Position numbers and translations under genes: made by a program
The notes under the pieces: model-generated
The model's database searches: none
Told to the model about the DNA's origin: nothing
The model's input: the letters and a program-made list of their open reading frames with translations, nothing else
Origin: Pseudopedobacter beijingensis
GTDB taxonomy: Bacteria; Bacteroidota; Bacteroidia; Sphingobacteriales; Sphingobacteriaceae
DNA: 64,000 nt
Direction of reading: 5' to 3'
NCBI RefSeq assembly: GCF_042678145.1
Contig: NZ_JBHUDG010000044.1
Coordinates: 1-64,000, forward strand
Shown: in pieces, positions 9,595 to 17,817 of the stretch
Layout of the letters: each line of letters starts with the position of its first letter
Position numbering within the stretch: the stretch's first letter is position 1

Positions 9595-9731
9595 TCATTG
9601 TAGAGACTTTCCCTAGGATCGGAACTCAGTCTTACAAAAGATAGTGCTTATTGGAAGTGAAACTTTCAACTTAAGAACTGTAATATTGTAAATAGCGCAA
9701 CTCTGCTGAGGATGTTTAAAAGCACAACCTT

Positions 9732-9802
9732 TGTCAGGCTGAGCGGAGTCGAAGCCTCTTAAGTGTTACTTGGAGACACATTTCGACTCCGCTCAATGTG
9801 AC
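9732..9802. repeat. Inverted pair of the dispersed repeat
   Basis: GGCTGAGCGGAGTCGAAG lies at about 9737-9754. Its reverse complement form, TTTCGACTCCGCTCAATGTG, lies at 9781-9800. The pair can fold into a long hairpin with a loop of about 25 bases, so it may act as a REP-like stem that stabilises or attenuates the transcript between rhaEW and rhaI. Confidence 0.7.
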
Positions 9803-9855
9803 AAATCTGATCTTTTAGATACCTTCTTGTGGGAGAGGCCTCTAAATACTAAATC

Positions 9856-11130
9856 ATGCTAATAGAAACAAATCAGATAGAACAGCACAATCAGGAAAAC
9901 TTGTCTGCTCATCAAAGAAAGTTCAAATTCATTACAGAAGATATTTCCAATACCGAAGATATTGTCGAAAAATTAAAAGTATTTCAGATAGCAATTCCTT
10001 CATGGGCTTTGGGAACTGGCGGAACACGTTTTGGTCGTTTTTCGGGTCCGGGCGAACCTGGTACATTGGAGCAAAAAATAGAAGATGTAGGTTTATTGCA
10101 TAAGCTGAATCAATCCAGCGGTGCAATTTCATTACACATTCCTTGGGATATTCCTTCAGATGCAGAGAAAATTAAAGCTTTGGCTGCGGCTCATGGTTTA
10201 GGTTTTGATGCCGTTAACTCTAATACTTTCCAGGATCAAAAAGGACAAGAGCATAGCTATAAATTTGGATCATTACATCACGTAGATCCTAAAGTTAGAA
10301 AACAAGCCGTAGATCATAATATTGAAGTAATTAAACATGGTGTTGCTTTAGGTTCAAAATCATTAACGGTTTGGTTGGCAGATGGTTCTTCTTTTCCGGG
10401 ACAATTAAATTTCCGTGAAGCATTCCAAAATACATTAGAGTCTTTAAAAGAAATTTATAAGCACTTACCGGCTGATTGGAAAATGTTTGTTGAATACAAA
10501 GGTTTCGAACCTAATTTTTATTCAACCACTATTGCAGATTGGGGACAATCTTTATTGCTAGCGAATAAATTAGGCGAAAAAGCTTATACATTGGTAGATT
10601 TAGGTCATCACCAACCAAATGTAAATATAGAGCAGATTGTAGCTTTATTATTAATGGAAGGTAAATTAGGTGGTTTCCATTTCAATGATTCTAAATATGC
10701 TGATGATGATTTAACAGCTGGAGCAATCAAACCTTATCAATTATTTTTGATTTTTAACGAATTGGTTGATGGTATGGATGCTAAAGGTATAGATCATGCA
10801 ACAGGTTTAGGTTGGATGATTGACGCATCTCATAACTTAAAAGATCCATTGGTAGATTTATTACAATCTGTAGAAGCAATTAAAATAGCTTATGCACAAG
10901 CATTATTGGTTGATAGGAAAGCTTTAAAAGAAGCGCAACAAGCTAATGATGTTGTTAAAGCACAAGAAATTTTACAAGATGCTTTTAGAACAGATGTACG
11001 TTCTATTGTAGCGGAATCAAGATTAAGAGCTGGTGCGGCATTGGATCCTGTTCAATTATTCCGTGATTTAAAAGTAAGAGAGAAGTTGACAGAAGAAAGA
11101 GGAGCTGTTAGCATAGCAACTGGATTATAG
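9856..11130 (+). CDS. rhaI: L-rhamnose isomerase (Pseudomonas stutzeri / broad sugar isomerase type)
   Basis: A 424-residue TIM-barrel, metal-dependent isomerase converting L-rhamnose to L-rhamnulose. It belongs to the P. stutzeri-type family rather than E. coli RhaA. The dimetal ligands recalled for the P. stutzeri enzyme (E219, D254, H257, H281, D289, D291, D327) map with matching spacing to Glu213, Asp248, His251, His275, Asp283 and Asp285. The last ligand is probably Asp323. The key segments are VEYKGFEP, VDLGHHQP and GGFHFNDSKYADDD. Enzymes of this type can accept several aldoses. The stop codon TAG is followed at once by the rhaK ATG, so the two genes are translationally coupled. Confidence 0.93.
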   Translation: MLIETNQIEQHNQENLSAHQRKFKFITEDISNTEDIVEKLKVFQIAIPSWALGTGGTRFGRFSGPGEPGTLEQKIEDVGLLHKLNQSSGAISLHIPWDIPSDAEKIKALAAAHGLGFDAVNSNTFQDQKGQEHSYKFGSLHHVDPKVRKQAVDHNIEVIKHGVALGSKSLTVWLADGSSFPGQLNFREAFQNTLESLKEIYKHLPADWKMFVEYKGFEPNFYSTTIADWGQSLLLANKLGEKAYTLVDLGHHQPNVNIEQIVALLLMEGKLGGFHFNDSKYADDDLTAGAIKPYQLFLIFNELVDGMDAKGIDHATGLGWMIDASHNLKDPLVDLLQSVEAIKIAYAQALLVDRKALKEAQQANDVVKAQEILQDAFRTDVRSIVAESRLRAGAALDPVQLFRDLKVREKLTEERGAVSIATGL

Positions 11131-12495
11131 ATGAGTAAGAAACCCGTAATAGCAGTTTTTGATGTGGGTAAAACCAATAAAAAACTGTTCTTATTTGATG
11201 AGCATTACCGTATTGTATACGAAAAATCGGCTCGTTTTATAGAAACCGTAGACGAGGACGGAGATCCATGCGAGAATTTAGAAAGTTTAAGGCTTTCTGT
11301 TTTCGACTCTCTGTCAGAAGTCTTAAGAAAAGAAGAATTCGACGTGAAAGCATTGAATTTTTCGACCTATGGTGCAAGTTTTGTATATATCGGCGAAGAT
11401 GGATTACCCGTTGCGCCTTTGTATAATTATTTGAAATTATATCCAGAGCATCTTTTAAAACAATTTTATAACACCTACGGCGGAGAAGAGGAGTTTGCCA
11501 AGAACACCGCTTCTCCCGTCTTGGGAAGCTTAAATTCTGGTATGCAACTTTATCGTATAAAATACGAAAAGCCAGAATTGTTCGAAAAGATTAAATACGC
11601 ACTTCATTTACCGCAGTACTTAAGTTATTTGGTTACCGGAAAAGTATTTACCGATATCACCAGTATAGGCTGTCACACCAATTTGTGGGACTTTCAAAAA
11701 AATGATTATCACAGGTGGGTATATGAAGAAGGAATTGCCGAAAAATTTGCTCCTATTTTACCCGGAGATCAGATTGTAGAAACGGCTTTTCAGGGACACT
11801 CTTTTAAAGTTGGCGCAGGTTTACACGATAGTTCGGCGGCTTTAATTCCATATTTAGAGAATTTCCACGAACCATTTATTCTGCTTTCTACAGGAACATG
11901 GTGTATTTCCTTAAATCCATTTAATAGTAATCCTTTGACTTTAGAAGAATTAAAGCAGGATAGTTTATGCTATATGAATTACAAAGGGACGCCGGTGAAA
12001 GCCTCAAGATTGTTTGCAGGATACGAACATGAACAGGAGACAAAGAGAATTTCGGGACATTTTGGTGTGGGAAGTTCTACTTTTAAAACAGTAAAGTATA
12101 ATCCGGAATATATAGCATCTTTAAAGTCGAAATTTTCACAAGGAGATGATAATAAGTTTGCTGATAGGGATTTGTCTGTTTTTGAAAACGCAACCGAAGC
12201 CTATCACCAATTAATTATGGATATTGTTAGACAGCAAGAAAAATCGACTAAGCTAGCCATACAAGATAGTGGTGTGCGAAGGATTTTTGTAGATGGAGGT
12301 TTCGGAAATAACGATATTTTTATGCATCTAATGGCAAATGCTTTTCCAGAAGAAGAATTGTTTGCGGCATCAATGGCACAGGCAACAGCTATGGGAACAG
12401 CAATAGCTATTCATAAATCATGGAATCGGACACCGATTTCGGGTAATATTATCGAATTGAGATTTTATCCACGAAGTACAGAGGAAATTGCTTAA
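11131..12495 (+). CDS. rhaK: Rhamnulokinase (FGGY family)
   Basis: A 454-residue carbohydrate kinase of the FGGY family, expected to phosphorylate L-rhamnulose at position 1 for the RhaEW aldolase. The ribonuclease-H-like ATPase fold shows the phosphate-1 motif VFDVGKTNKKLFLFD at the N-terminus. The C-terminal lobe has GAGLHDSSAALIPY and LLSTGTWCISLNPF. Later come VDGGFGNNDIFMHLMANAF and an alanine-rich ATP-site helix (AQATAMGTAIAIHKSW). The ATG abuts the rhaI stop codon. It is the last gene of the rhamnose cluster. Substrate is assigned mainly from neighbourhood; the fold itself is certain. Confidence 0.92.
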   Translation: MSKKPVIAVFDVGKTNKKLFLFDEHYRIVYEKSARFIETVDEDGDPCENLESLRLSVFDSLSEVLRKEEFDVKALNFSTYGASFVYIGEDGLPVAPLYNYLKLYPEHLLKQFYNTYGGEEEFAKNTASPVLGSLNSGMQLYRIKYEKPELFEKIKYALHLPQYLSYLVTGKVFTDITSIGCHTNLWDFQKNDYHRWVYEEGIAEKFAPILPGDQIVETAFQGHSFKVGAGLHDSSAALIPYLENFHEPFILLSTGTWCISLNPFNSNPLTLEELKQDSLCYMNYKGTPVKASRLFAGYEHEQETKRISGHFGVGSSTFKTVKYNPEYIASLKSKFSQGDDNKFADRDLSVFENATEAYHQLIMDIVRQQEKSTKLAIQDSGVRRIFVDGGFGNNDIFMHLMANAFPEEELFAASMAQATAMGTAIAIHKSWNRTPISGNIIELRFYPRSTEEIA

Positions 12496-12702
12496 TGATT
12501 TTTTTTCCGAATATGCGGGCTGGAATGACAATAGCTATTTTGACACGACTGCTTCCTTTTGGGATTTATTATAAGATTCTGATTTTTAAAATCGCTCTTT
12601 TGTCTGAAAACTATTGTGGTGTTAAAAGGCATACAGACAGGAGACAGCTTGAAGACAGACAGGAGACTGATTAGAGTTGTCTTCGGGGAGTGTTCGGGTG
12701 GG

Positions 12703-12753
12703 CTTCGAGACCAGTCGAAGCTTAGTCGAAGGTTTCTCGAAGCAAACTCGAAG
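12703..12753. repeat. TCGAAG array with 11-base period
   Basis: TCGAAG occurs at 12715, 12726, 12737 and 12748, exactly 11 bases apart. An inverted copy CTTCGA lies at 12703. The motif matches the 3' half of the dispersed GCGGAGTCGAAG element near 9571, so the array may derive from that family by local expansion. Confidence 0.75.
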
Positions 12754-12824
12754 AATATAAGAGGTATTGTCGAGTCAGGGTGGGGGTAAATACGAAGCAA
12801 GTCTCTAGCAATAGCGGGCTCTTG

Positions 12825-12866
12825 CAGAGTTTGGCGGACTTTAACAGACTTTGATGGACTTTTTTA
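12825..12866. repeat. GACTTT array with 10-base period
   Basis: GAGTTT at 12827 is followed by GACTTT at 12837, 12847 and 12857. This gives four units of ten bases, each preceded by G or GG. The array is short and imperfect but strictly phased. Confidence 0.65.
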
Positions 12867-13054
12867 GGTGTTTAGATATAGAGAATTTGCTGCTCTAGTG
12901 AACCTTATAGGATAGGTATGGTGAATTTAATCATAAATAGGGAGGTTTAAAAATTTGAAAGTTAAAAGGAAGGAAAAGCGATTTAAAAATTAGTGAGAAG
13001 TATAGATTAACTTTGTGCTGTAATCTAAAACCTTCCTTTCAAATATCGTTATAG

Positions 13055-13936
13055 CTATATCGTTTCGCTGTTTTTTTCTTTAGCAATGGCCTCTGGCCTG
13101 AAAATAAAGTAACCTCCGGGGAGAGAGCATATCGCAGAAACGGCAAAAAATAACAGGCTTAAAGTAACGGCTATTTGCGGGTCTAATTCCAGATATTTTG
13201 AGCCATATAGAAATACCAGTTCTCTGGCACCTAATCCGCCAATTGTAAAAGGGAAAAGTGCCATAAAAGCCGATGCAAGGAAAAGAGTTAAATAAGGTAA
13301 CAGACGTAGATTGTCCTGATCTTCTTTTAAGGCAAAAAGAATAAAAATAACACAAGCCACCTGCATAACCTGTAAACCCAGAGCATGCAAATGCGCCTTG
13401 GGGAATGCTGTAAAAAACTGTTTGAAAAATATTTTGTACAATAAAATATATACAGTTGTTCCGGCAATTATGGCGGAAAAGGAATAGATATTTAAAAAAG
13501 ATGTTTCTTCAATAAAAGGTATAAAAGAACATATTAATAAACAGATGGCCCAAAGCCCGCTTAATTTGTCCAGAAAAATAGCGGTGATTAACTGGCGTTT
13601 ATCTGTGCCGAAATTCTTATTCAGAAAATAGATTTTATAACCTTCTCCTCCAATACCTCCGGGCAAGAAAACGTTATAAAACATACCCACAAGGTAGAGT
13701 TTATAGTTGTAAAATTTGTTGAGCGAAAGTTTTATTTGGTGGAAGAATATATTTACTCTTGCAGCGGCAAAAAGTTGTGATAGTAAGAATGAAAGTATAG
13801 CCAGTAATAAAAATAGGGGATCGCTTTTAGTTATATTTTTCCATAACAAGTCTATATCTGTGTTTTTGAAAACCCAATATAATGCAAATGTAGTGATTGC
13901 GATTTTTGCTGTAAGTTTGAGTCCCTGTTTAAACAC
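13055..13936 (-). CDS. Flippase-like membrane protein (LPG_synthase_TM / UPF0104 family)
   Basis: A 293-residue polytopic inner-membrane protein with about eight hydrophobic helices. It resembles the lysylphosphatidylglycerol synthase transmembrane (AglD-like) family. The segments FFHQIKLSLNKFYNYKLYLV, LPGGIGGEGYKIYF and FTIGGLGARELVFLYG are typical. Family members are thought to flip or transfer lipid-linked groups; the substrate here is unknown. The start is GTG at 13934-13936, overlapping the end of the deacetylase gene by 8 bases. It is the last gene of a four-gene operon of membrane-glycan enzymes. Confidence 0.85.
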   Translation of the reverse strand: MFKQGLKLTAKIAITTFALYWVFKNTDIDLLWKNITKSDPLFLLLAILSFLLSQLFAAARVNIFFHQIKLSLNKFYNYKLYLVGMFYNVFLPGGIGGEGYKIYFLNKNFGTDKRQLITAIFLDKLSGLWAICLLICSFIPFIEETSFLNIYSFSAIIAGTTVYILLYKIFFKQFFTAFPKAHLHALGLQVMQVACVIFILFALKEDQDNLRLLPYLTLFLASAFMALFPFTIGGLGARELVFLYGSKYLELDPQIAVTLSLLFFAVSAICSLPGGYFIFRPEAIAKEKNSETI

Positions 13937-14723
13937 GTTCGTTATTATTTATTCTTTTGTCTACAAAATCAGAAATTGTGGCAAACGGAATATTCCTGGT
14001 TTTAAGCTGAGCAATAAACCTGTCCATTCTATGGATCATTTGTTCTCCGGTATTTTTCATCACATAGGCTGGAAAGCCAAATCTTTCTTTATCGTTTAGG
14101 TTTGTAAATTCCCATGGGTGAAAATAGATGTTGAGATACCCGTCTTTTTTTAATACCCAACCAGCTAGCTTACTATACATAGCTAATGGAAGGTTGTGAA
14201 ATGATAACCAAAATAACGGGAACCTGATTAAGGGACTTACAGATGCTGGTATTTGCCAGATATTGTGTTCTTTAAAATAGGTTCTTGGCTTATCTAAATT
14301 GTTATACCTACCCGGCAGATAAGTGGGATTGATAGAACTATTGTACTCATAACCTGCTTTAGCAATAGACTCTTCATTTACAGGCATCATCCTTGGCATT
14401 CTGAAACCACGAACAGGTGTTTTTCCTAATTCTTCGAGTTCGTTTTTAGATTTTAGAAGATCTGCATCTTCAAATTGAGAGTGATAATAACCATGTGAGG
14501 CCAGCTCGTGTCCGGCAGAAATTAATCTTTCTATTACCTGAGGCGCATTTTTAGCAAAAGTAACCGTACTAAAGAAGGTTGCCCTTACCTGATGTTTATC
14601 AAGGATATCAAGAATATGGTTGGTTCCCTCGATAGATATGTTTATCTGATCGTCAAAAGATATATCCTTATTGTATTCAAAAGGCATATCAAATTCTTCT
14701 ATATCAAAGCTTAATAATATCAC
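13929..14723 (-). CDS. Polysaccharide deacetylase (NodB-like, carbohydrate esterase 4)
   Basis: A 264-residue NodB-homology deacetylase. Motif 1 is LSFDIEEFDMP with the catalytic Asp. The zinc-binding motif is the His pair in ASHGYYHSQF (HxxxH). RGFRMPRM forms the motif 3 region, and YFHPWEF supplies the late His found in exopolysaccharide-associated deacetylases. No signal peptide is visible, so it may act on a cytoplasmic-face lipid-linked sugar. The start is GTG at 14721-14723, sharing bases with the TGA of the glycosyltransferase (GTGA overlap). It probably removes an acetyl or formyl group from a glycan made by the neighbouring glycosyltransferases. Confidence 0.88.
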   Translation of the reverse strand: MILLSFDIEEFDMPFEYNKDISFDDQINISIEGTNHILDILDKHQVRATFFSTVTFAKNAPQVIERLISAGHELASHGYYHSQFEDADLLKSKNELEELGKTPVRGFRMPRMMPVNEESIAKAGYEYNSSINPTYLPGRYNNLDKPRTYFKEHNIWQIPASVSPLIRFPLFWLSFHNLPLAMYSKLAGWVLKKDGYLNIYFHPWEFTNLNDKERFGFPAYVMKNTGEQMIHRMDRFIAQLKTRNIPFATISDFVDKRINNNERV

Positions 14724-15652
14724 GCTTGTTTAAGGTTTGTAGACCTCACAATATAATTAGGTCGCTGTTTGCTTTGCATAAACATTTTTCCAAGATAAAT
14801 ACCAGTAATACCTAAGATGATTAATTGTAATCCTCCGAAAAAAACGATAGTCATAATAATAGATGCCCAACCAGATACCTCTTGTCCTGAATATAATGCA
14901 TAAAGTACGTATGGGATATAGAGTAGAGACGATAAAGAGAAAATGAAACCTAGATAAGCAGCCGCATACAGTGGTTTTATGGAGAAAGAAGTTACACCGT
15001 GTAATGCCAATCTGATCATCTTTTTGAGATTATATTTGCTGGTTCCCAAATGTCTTTGTCCAGGTTGGTAACGTATAGCATATTGTTTAAAGCCTATCCA
15101 TTTTAGTAAACCACGATAAAAAGGATCAGATTCATTAAAGTTTCTTAAAACATTTACCACTTTTTTGTCCAATAATCTGAAATCGGCAGAGCCAGCATCT
15201 AAATCAACGTCAGATAAGCTGTTTAAAAATTTATAATATAGTTTAGATGATAATCTTTTGCCAGCAGGAAGTCGTTTATCGTCTTCCCTTATCGTGTAAA
15301 CAACTTCGTAGCCCTCTTTCCACTTGGCAATCATGTCAGGTAATAAGGAAGGGGGATGTTGCATATCGCAATCCATACATATTACACAATCGCCATGGGC
15401 GTGATCTAATCCTGCTTTAACAGCAAGCTGATGACCGAAATTTCTGGAAAACTCTATAAAAAATAATTCGGGATTCTGGGTGTTGAGATTGGTTAATACA
15501 TCTAAACTGTTGTCTGTACATCCATCACAAACAAAAATAAACTCGTAATCGTAAGGCAATGTTTTGAAAACATCTTTTAATGCCCTGGATATAACAGGGA
15601 TATTTTCTGCTTCATTATAAGCAGGTATGATTATTGAAACAAGTTCTCTCAT
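14720..15652 (-). CDS. GT2 family glycosyltransferase with two C-terminal membrane helices (DPM1/GtrB-like)
   Basis: A 310-residue polyprenyl-phosphate glycosyltransferase type. The GT-A catalytic domain (about 1-220) begins VSIIIPAYNEAENIPVISRA and has the DxD-like MDCDMQHPP. QRHLGTSKYNLKKM is the typical acceptor-loop motif. Two transmembrane helices follow (about 225-290), as in GtrB/ArnC-like enzymes that load a sugar onto undecaprenyl phosphate. Its ATG overlaps the stop of the upstream GT87-like gene (ATGA). With the deacetylase and flippase this resembles an ArnC-ArnD-type route, though no aminoarabinose genes are present here. Confidence 0.9.
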   Translation of the reverse strand: MRELVSIIIPAYNEAENIPVISRALKDVFKTLPYDYEFIFVCDGCTDNSLDVLTNLNTQNPELFFIEFSRNFGHQLAVKAGLDHAHGDCVICMDCDMQHPPSLLPDMIAKWKEGYEVVYTIREDDKRLPAGKRLSSKLYYKFLNSLSDVDLDAGSADFRLLDKKVVNVLRNFNESDPFYRGLLKWIGFKQYAIRYQPGQRHLGTSKYNLKKMIRLALHGVTSFSIKPLYAAAYLGFIFSLSSLLYIPYVLYALYSGQEVSGWASIIMTIVFFGGLQLIILGITGIYLGKMFMQSKQRPNYIVRSTNLKQA

Positions 15653-16836
15653 GGTTGATTAAGCTTGAATTTCGAAAAATCCTTGACCAACATCAGGTAA
15701 ACAATATGTAGCCATATTAAAATACATGGTAATGCTTTTAGTGAATAGGGTTGTACATAGTTTTTCCTGATGAAGTTAGGAAACAAATCAGAAGGAGAAA
15801 GCGACGTTAACACCAATGCAAATATAAAAAGAGAAATGGTTAGTTTATTAGGTTTGTTTTCCTGATTTAAAAACCAGATAGCTACTCCTGAAAATGCAAT
15901 AATATAGGTGGGAGATTCGGATCCGCTACTGAAAATTACTGTAAAGATTAAGGTTGATGCAAGCAACATTAACTGAAAACTTAAATGTTTGTATTGTTTA
16001 ATTCTCAAGTATGGTAATGCAAATAAGGAAAGTCCTGCAATTAAAAAAGGTAGGTTGGAGATTGCTGGATTTTGGGTAAGTCTTCTCGCTAATCCCATTA
16101 CAGAAATATCCTGAGCAGAGTTTAAGCTTGCATTTAAGCTGTTTTTTTCTACTAAAGAATGGTACCAGTCCTGATAAGATTGAAATACAAATTCAGGGGA
16201 TGAAATTAACATAGGTAAAGCCAGGCATATTAAGAAACTTATTATTAGGCTAAGTATAAAACGCCCTTTGTTTTTTATGAAGAAAAAGAAAGATAAACCC
16301 ACAATACCATATAATTTAACAAATGTCCCTATCATGATTGCTAATGCTGACCTGAATTCTTTTTGTTTATAGATGTAAGAGAAAGATAGTAGTAACAGAC
16401 CGGTTAAGGCAATATTGAATTGAAAGCTAAATAAAGCGGTGAGTGCTTCGTGAGCACATATCCATCCTATAATAATCCTGTTGTTAAGTTTCATTGGAAG
16501 ACTTAAAATGCCCCATAAAAGAATGGATACATTGGCTATGTTCCATAAAATTGTTCCTGCTCCGTCGGGTAATAAAGCAAAAGGAGTTATAATAATAGAG
16601 AAAATAGGGCCATAGTGGTTGGTGTCCATGTATTCCGGATAAGAAATATAAAGGTTTTGGAAGTTTACAGAGTGCCAGTAAGTATGTTTAAAAATAAGGT
16701 AGTTATTGAAACTTCCTTTTGCATATTGTTTTAAAGCGGTAATTACTGCCAGTAAAATATAAGTGATAATTAAAGTTTTTTTATTTAAAAAAAAGCCCTT
16801 TAGTTTGGTTAGTTTGTGGGCAGTATTATTAAGCAT
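15649..16836 (-). CDS. GT87-like (DUF2029) polytopic mannosyl/glycosyltransferase
   Basis: About 395 residues with roughly ten transmembrane helices. The N-terminal loop HTYWHSVNFQNLYISYPEYM followed by HYGPIFSIIITPFALLPDG is typical of the DUF2029/GT87 family of polyprenyl-linked sugar transferases. The frame is open to 16938, but the ATG at 16836 (MLNNTAHKL) sits at a normal distance before the first membrane helix and is preferred. The family uses lipid-linked sugar donors on the periplasmic side, matching the GT2 gene that follows. It is the first gene of the operon. Confidence 0.8.
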   Translation of the reverse strand: MLNNTAHKLTKLKGFFLNKKTLIITYILLAVITALKQYAKGSFNNYLIFKHTYWHSVNFQNLYISYPEYMDTNHYGPIFSIIITPFALLPDGAGTILWNIANVSILLWGILSLPMKLNNRIIIGWICAHEALTALFSFQFNIALTGLLLLSFSYIYKQKEFRSALAIMIGTFVKLYGIVGLSFFFFIKNKGRFILSLIISFLICLALPMLISSPEFVFQSYQDWYHSLVEKNSLNASLNSAQDISVMGLARRLTQNPAISNLPFLIAGLSLFALPYLRIKQYKHLSFQLMLLASTLIFTVIFSSGSESPTYIIAFSGVAIWFLNQENKPNKLTISLFIFALVLTSLSPSDLFPNFIRKNYVQPYSLKALPCILIWLHIVYLMLVKDFSKFKLNQP

Positions 16837-17105
16837 TGTTTTTATTGTAAATTTGAGAGAAAGATATGTGTTTTTTCTGTTATTGTTAAAAATAAAGTTT
16901 ATTCTATCTTCTCTGTTAATTTGGTTTTCATTTTTCAATATAAAAATAAGGAATCAGGGGGAAAGAAAAACTCAGATGTATTGTTTTCTATCGGTCGTTC
17001 CTTGGGTATTAAAAGTGATGGTTGAAAAAAGTGTTAACCGAAATTGCAGGTTGCCTTTCCCTTTTCGGTAGGAATTTCCTTAAATTCGAAAAAAAATAAG
17101 ATAAA

Positions 17106-17816
17106 TTGGGAGTTGTTGTAGAACATCTGACCAAAGTTTACGGTCATCAAACAGTAGTAAATAATATCTCTTTCGAAGCAAAACCAGGTAAGGTGCTGGG
17201 TTTTCTGGGACCAAATGGTGCCGGGAAATCAACAACTATGAAAATGCTTACTGGTTATATTCCTCAAACTTCAGGTATGGCAACGGTTTGCGGATTCTCG
17301 CCTTTGGATAATCCGTTAGAAGTGAAAAAAAGAGTAGGTTATTTACCTGAAAATAATCCCTTGTATTGGGAAATGTATGTCAAAGAGTTTTTAGGTTTTG
17401 TAGCAGGATTACATCATTTGAAAAATAAACAGCAACGCCTGAAAGAAGTAATAGATTTAACAGGGATTGGTGATGAGCAGCATAAAAAAATAGGTTCCCT
17501 GTCAAAAGGATATAAACAAAGGGTTGGACTGGCTAATGCTATTATGCATGATCCTGATGTTTTAATATTGGACGAACCGACTTCTGGCTTAGACCCCAAT
17601 CAGCTTTTGGAGGTCAGAAACCTGATTAAGCAGTTGGGTGAAACAAAAACAGTTATCCTGTCTACACATATTATGCAGGAGGTAGAGGCTATCTGCAATC
17701 AGGTAGTTATTATAAACAAGGGTAATATTGTGGCAAATGATAGTCTCGCTTATTTACTTGCCCAACATCAGGAGACTTCTTTGGAGCCTGTTTTTATAAA
17801 ACTGACTAATATTTAA
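17106..17816 (+). CDS. gldA: Gliding-motility ABC transporter ATP-binding protein GldA
   Basis: A 236-residue ABC ATPase. Walker A is GPNGAGKST, the signature is SLSKGYKQR, and Walker B is DVLILDEPTSGLDPNQ, followed by a switch His in ILSTHIMQEV. It forms the ABC complex with GldF and GldG encoded downstream; in Flavobacterium this complex is needed for gliding. The start is TTG at 17106, because a TAA stop lies three codons upstream and the next in-frame Met is past the Walker A region. Only one base separates its stop from the gldF start. Confidence 0.9.
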   Translation: MGVVVEHLTKVYGHQTVVNNISFEAKPGKVLGFLGPNGAGKSTTMKMLTGYIPQTSGMATVCGFSPLDNPLEVKKRVGYLPENNPLYWEMYVKEFLGFVAGLHHLKNKQQRLKEVIDLTGIGDEQHKKIGSLSKGYKQRVGLANAIMHDPDVLILDEPTSGLDPNQLLEVRNLIKQLGETKTVILSTHIMQEVEAICNQVVIINKGNIVANDSLAYLLAQHQETSLEPVFIKLTNI

Positions 17817-17817
17817 A

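Larger units (their letters stand above)
9519..9855. other. Intergenic region with dispersed repeats between rhaEW and rhaI
   Basis: A 337-base gap that splits the otherwise tight rhamnose cluster. No coding frame is evident. It holds three copies of a GCGGAGTCGAAG-type repeat, annotated separately. No convincing promoter for rhaI was recognised, so rhaI may depend on read-through or on a promoter of unrecognised type. Confidence 0.6.
12496..13054. other. Long intergenic region between convergent rhaK and the membrane-glycan operon
   Basis: 559 bases without a supportable gene. It contains a 12-base direct repeat CAGACAGGAGAC (12634-12645 and 12656-12667) and the two phased arrays annotated below. 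No obvious hairpin terminator with a T run was found after rhaK. A minus-strand frame across 12492-12800 looks like low-complexity translation of these repeats rather than a protein. Confidence 0.6.

Noticed and set aside
12492..12800. Minus-strand frame of 102 codons after rhaK
   Set aside because: It covers the TCGAAG and GACAGGAGAC repeats, the translation is low complexity, and no family or start signal supports it.
12703..12866. Phased repeats as a possible CRISPR array
   Set aside because: Units are only 10-11 bases with no unique spacers and no cas genes are present.
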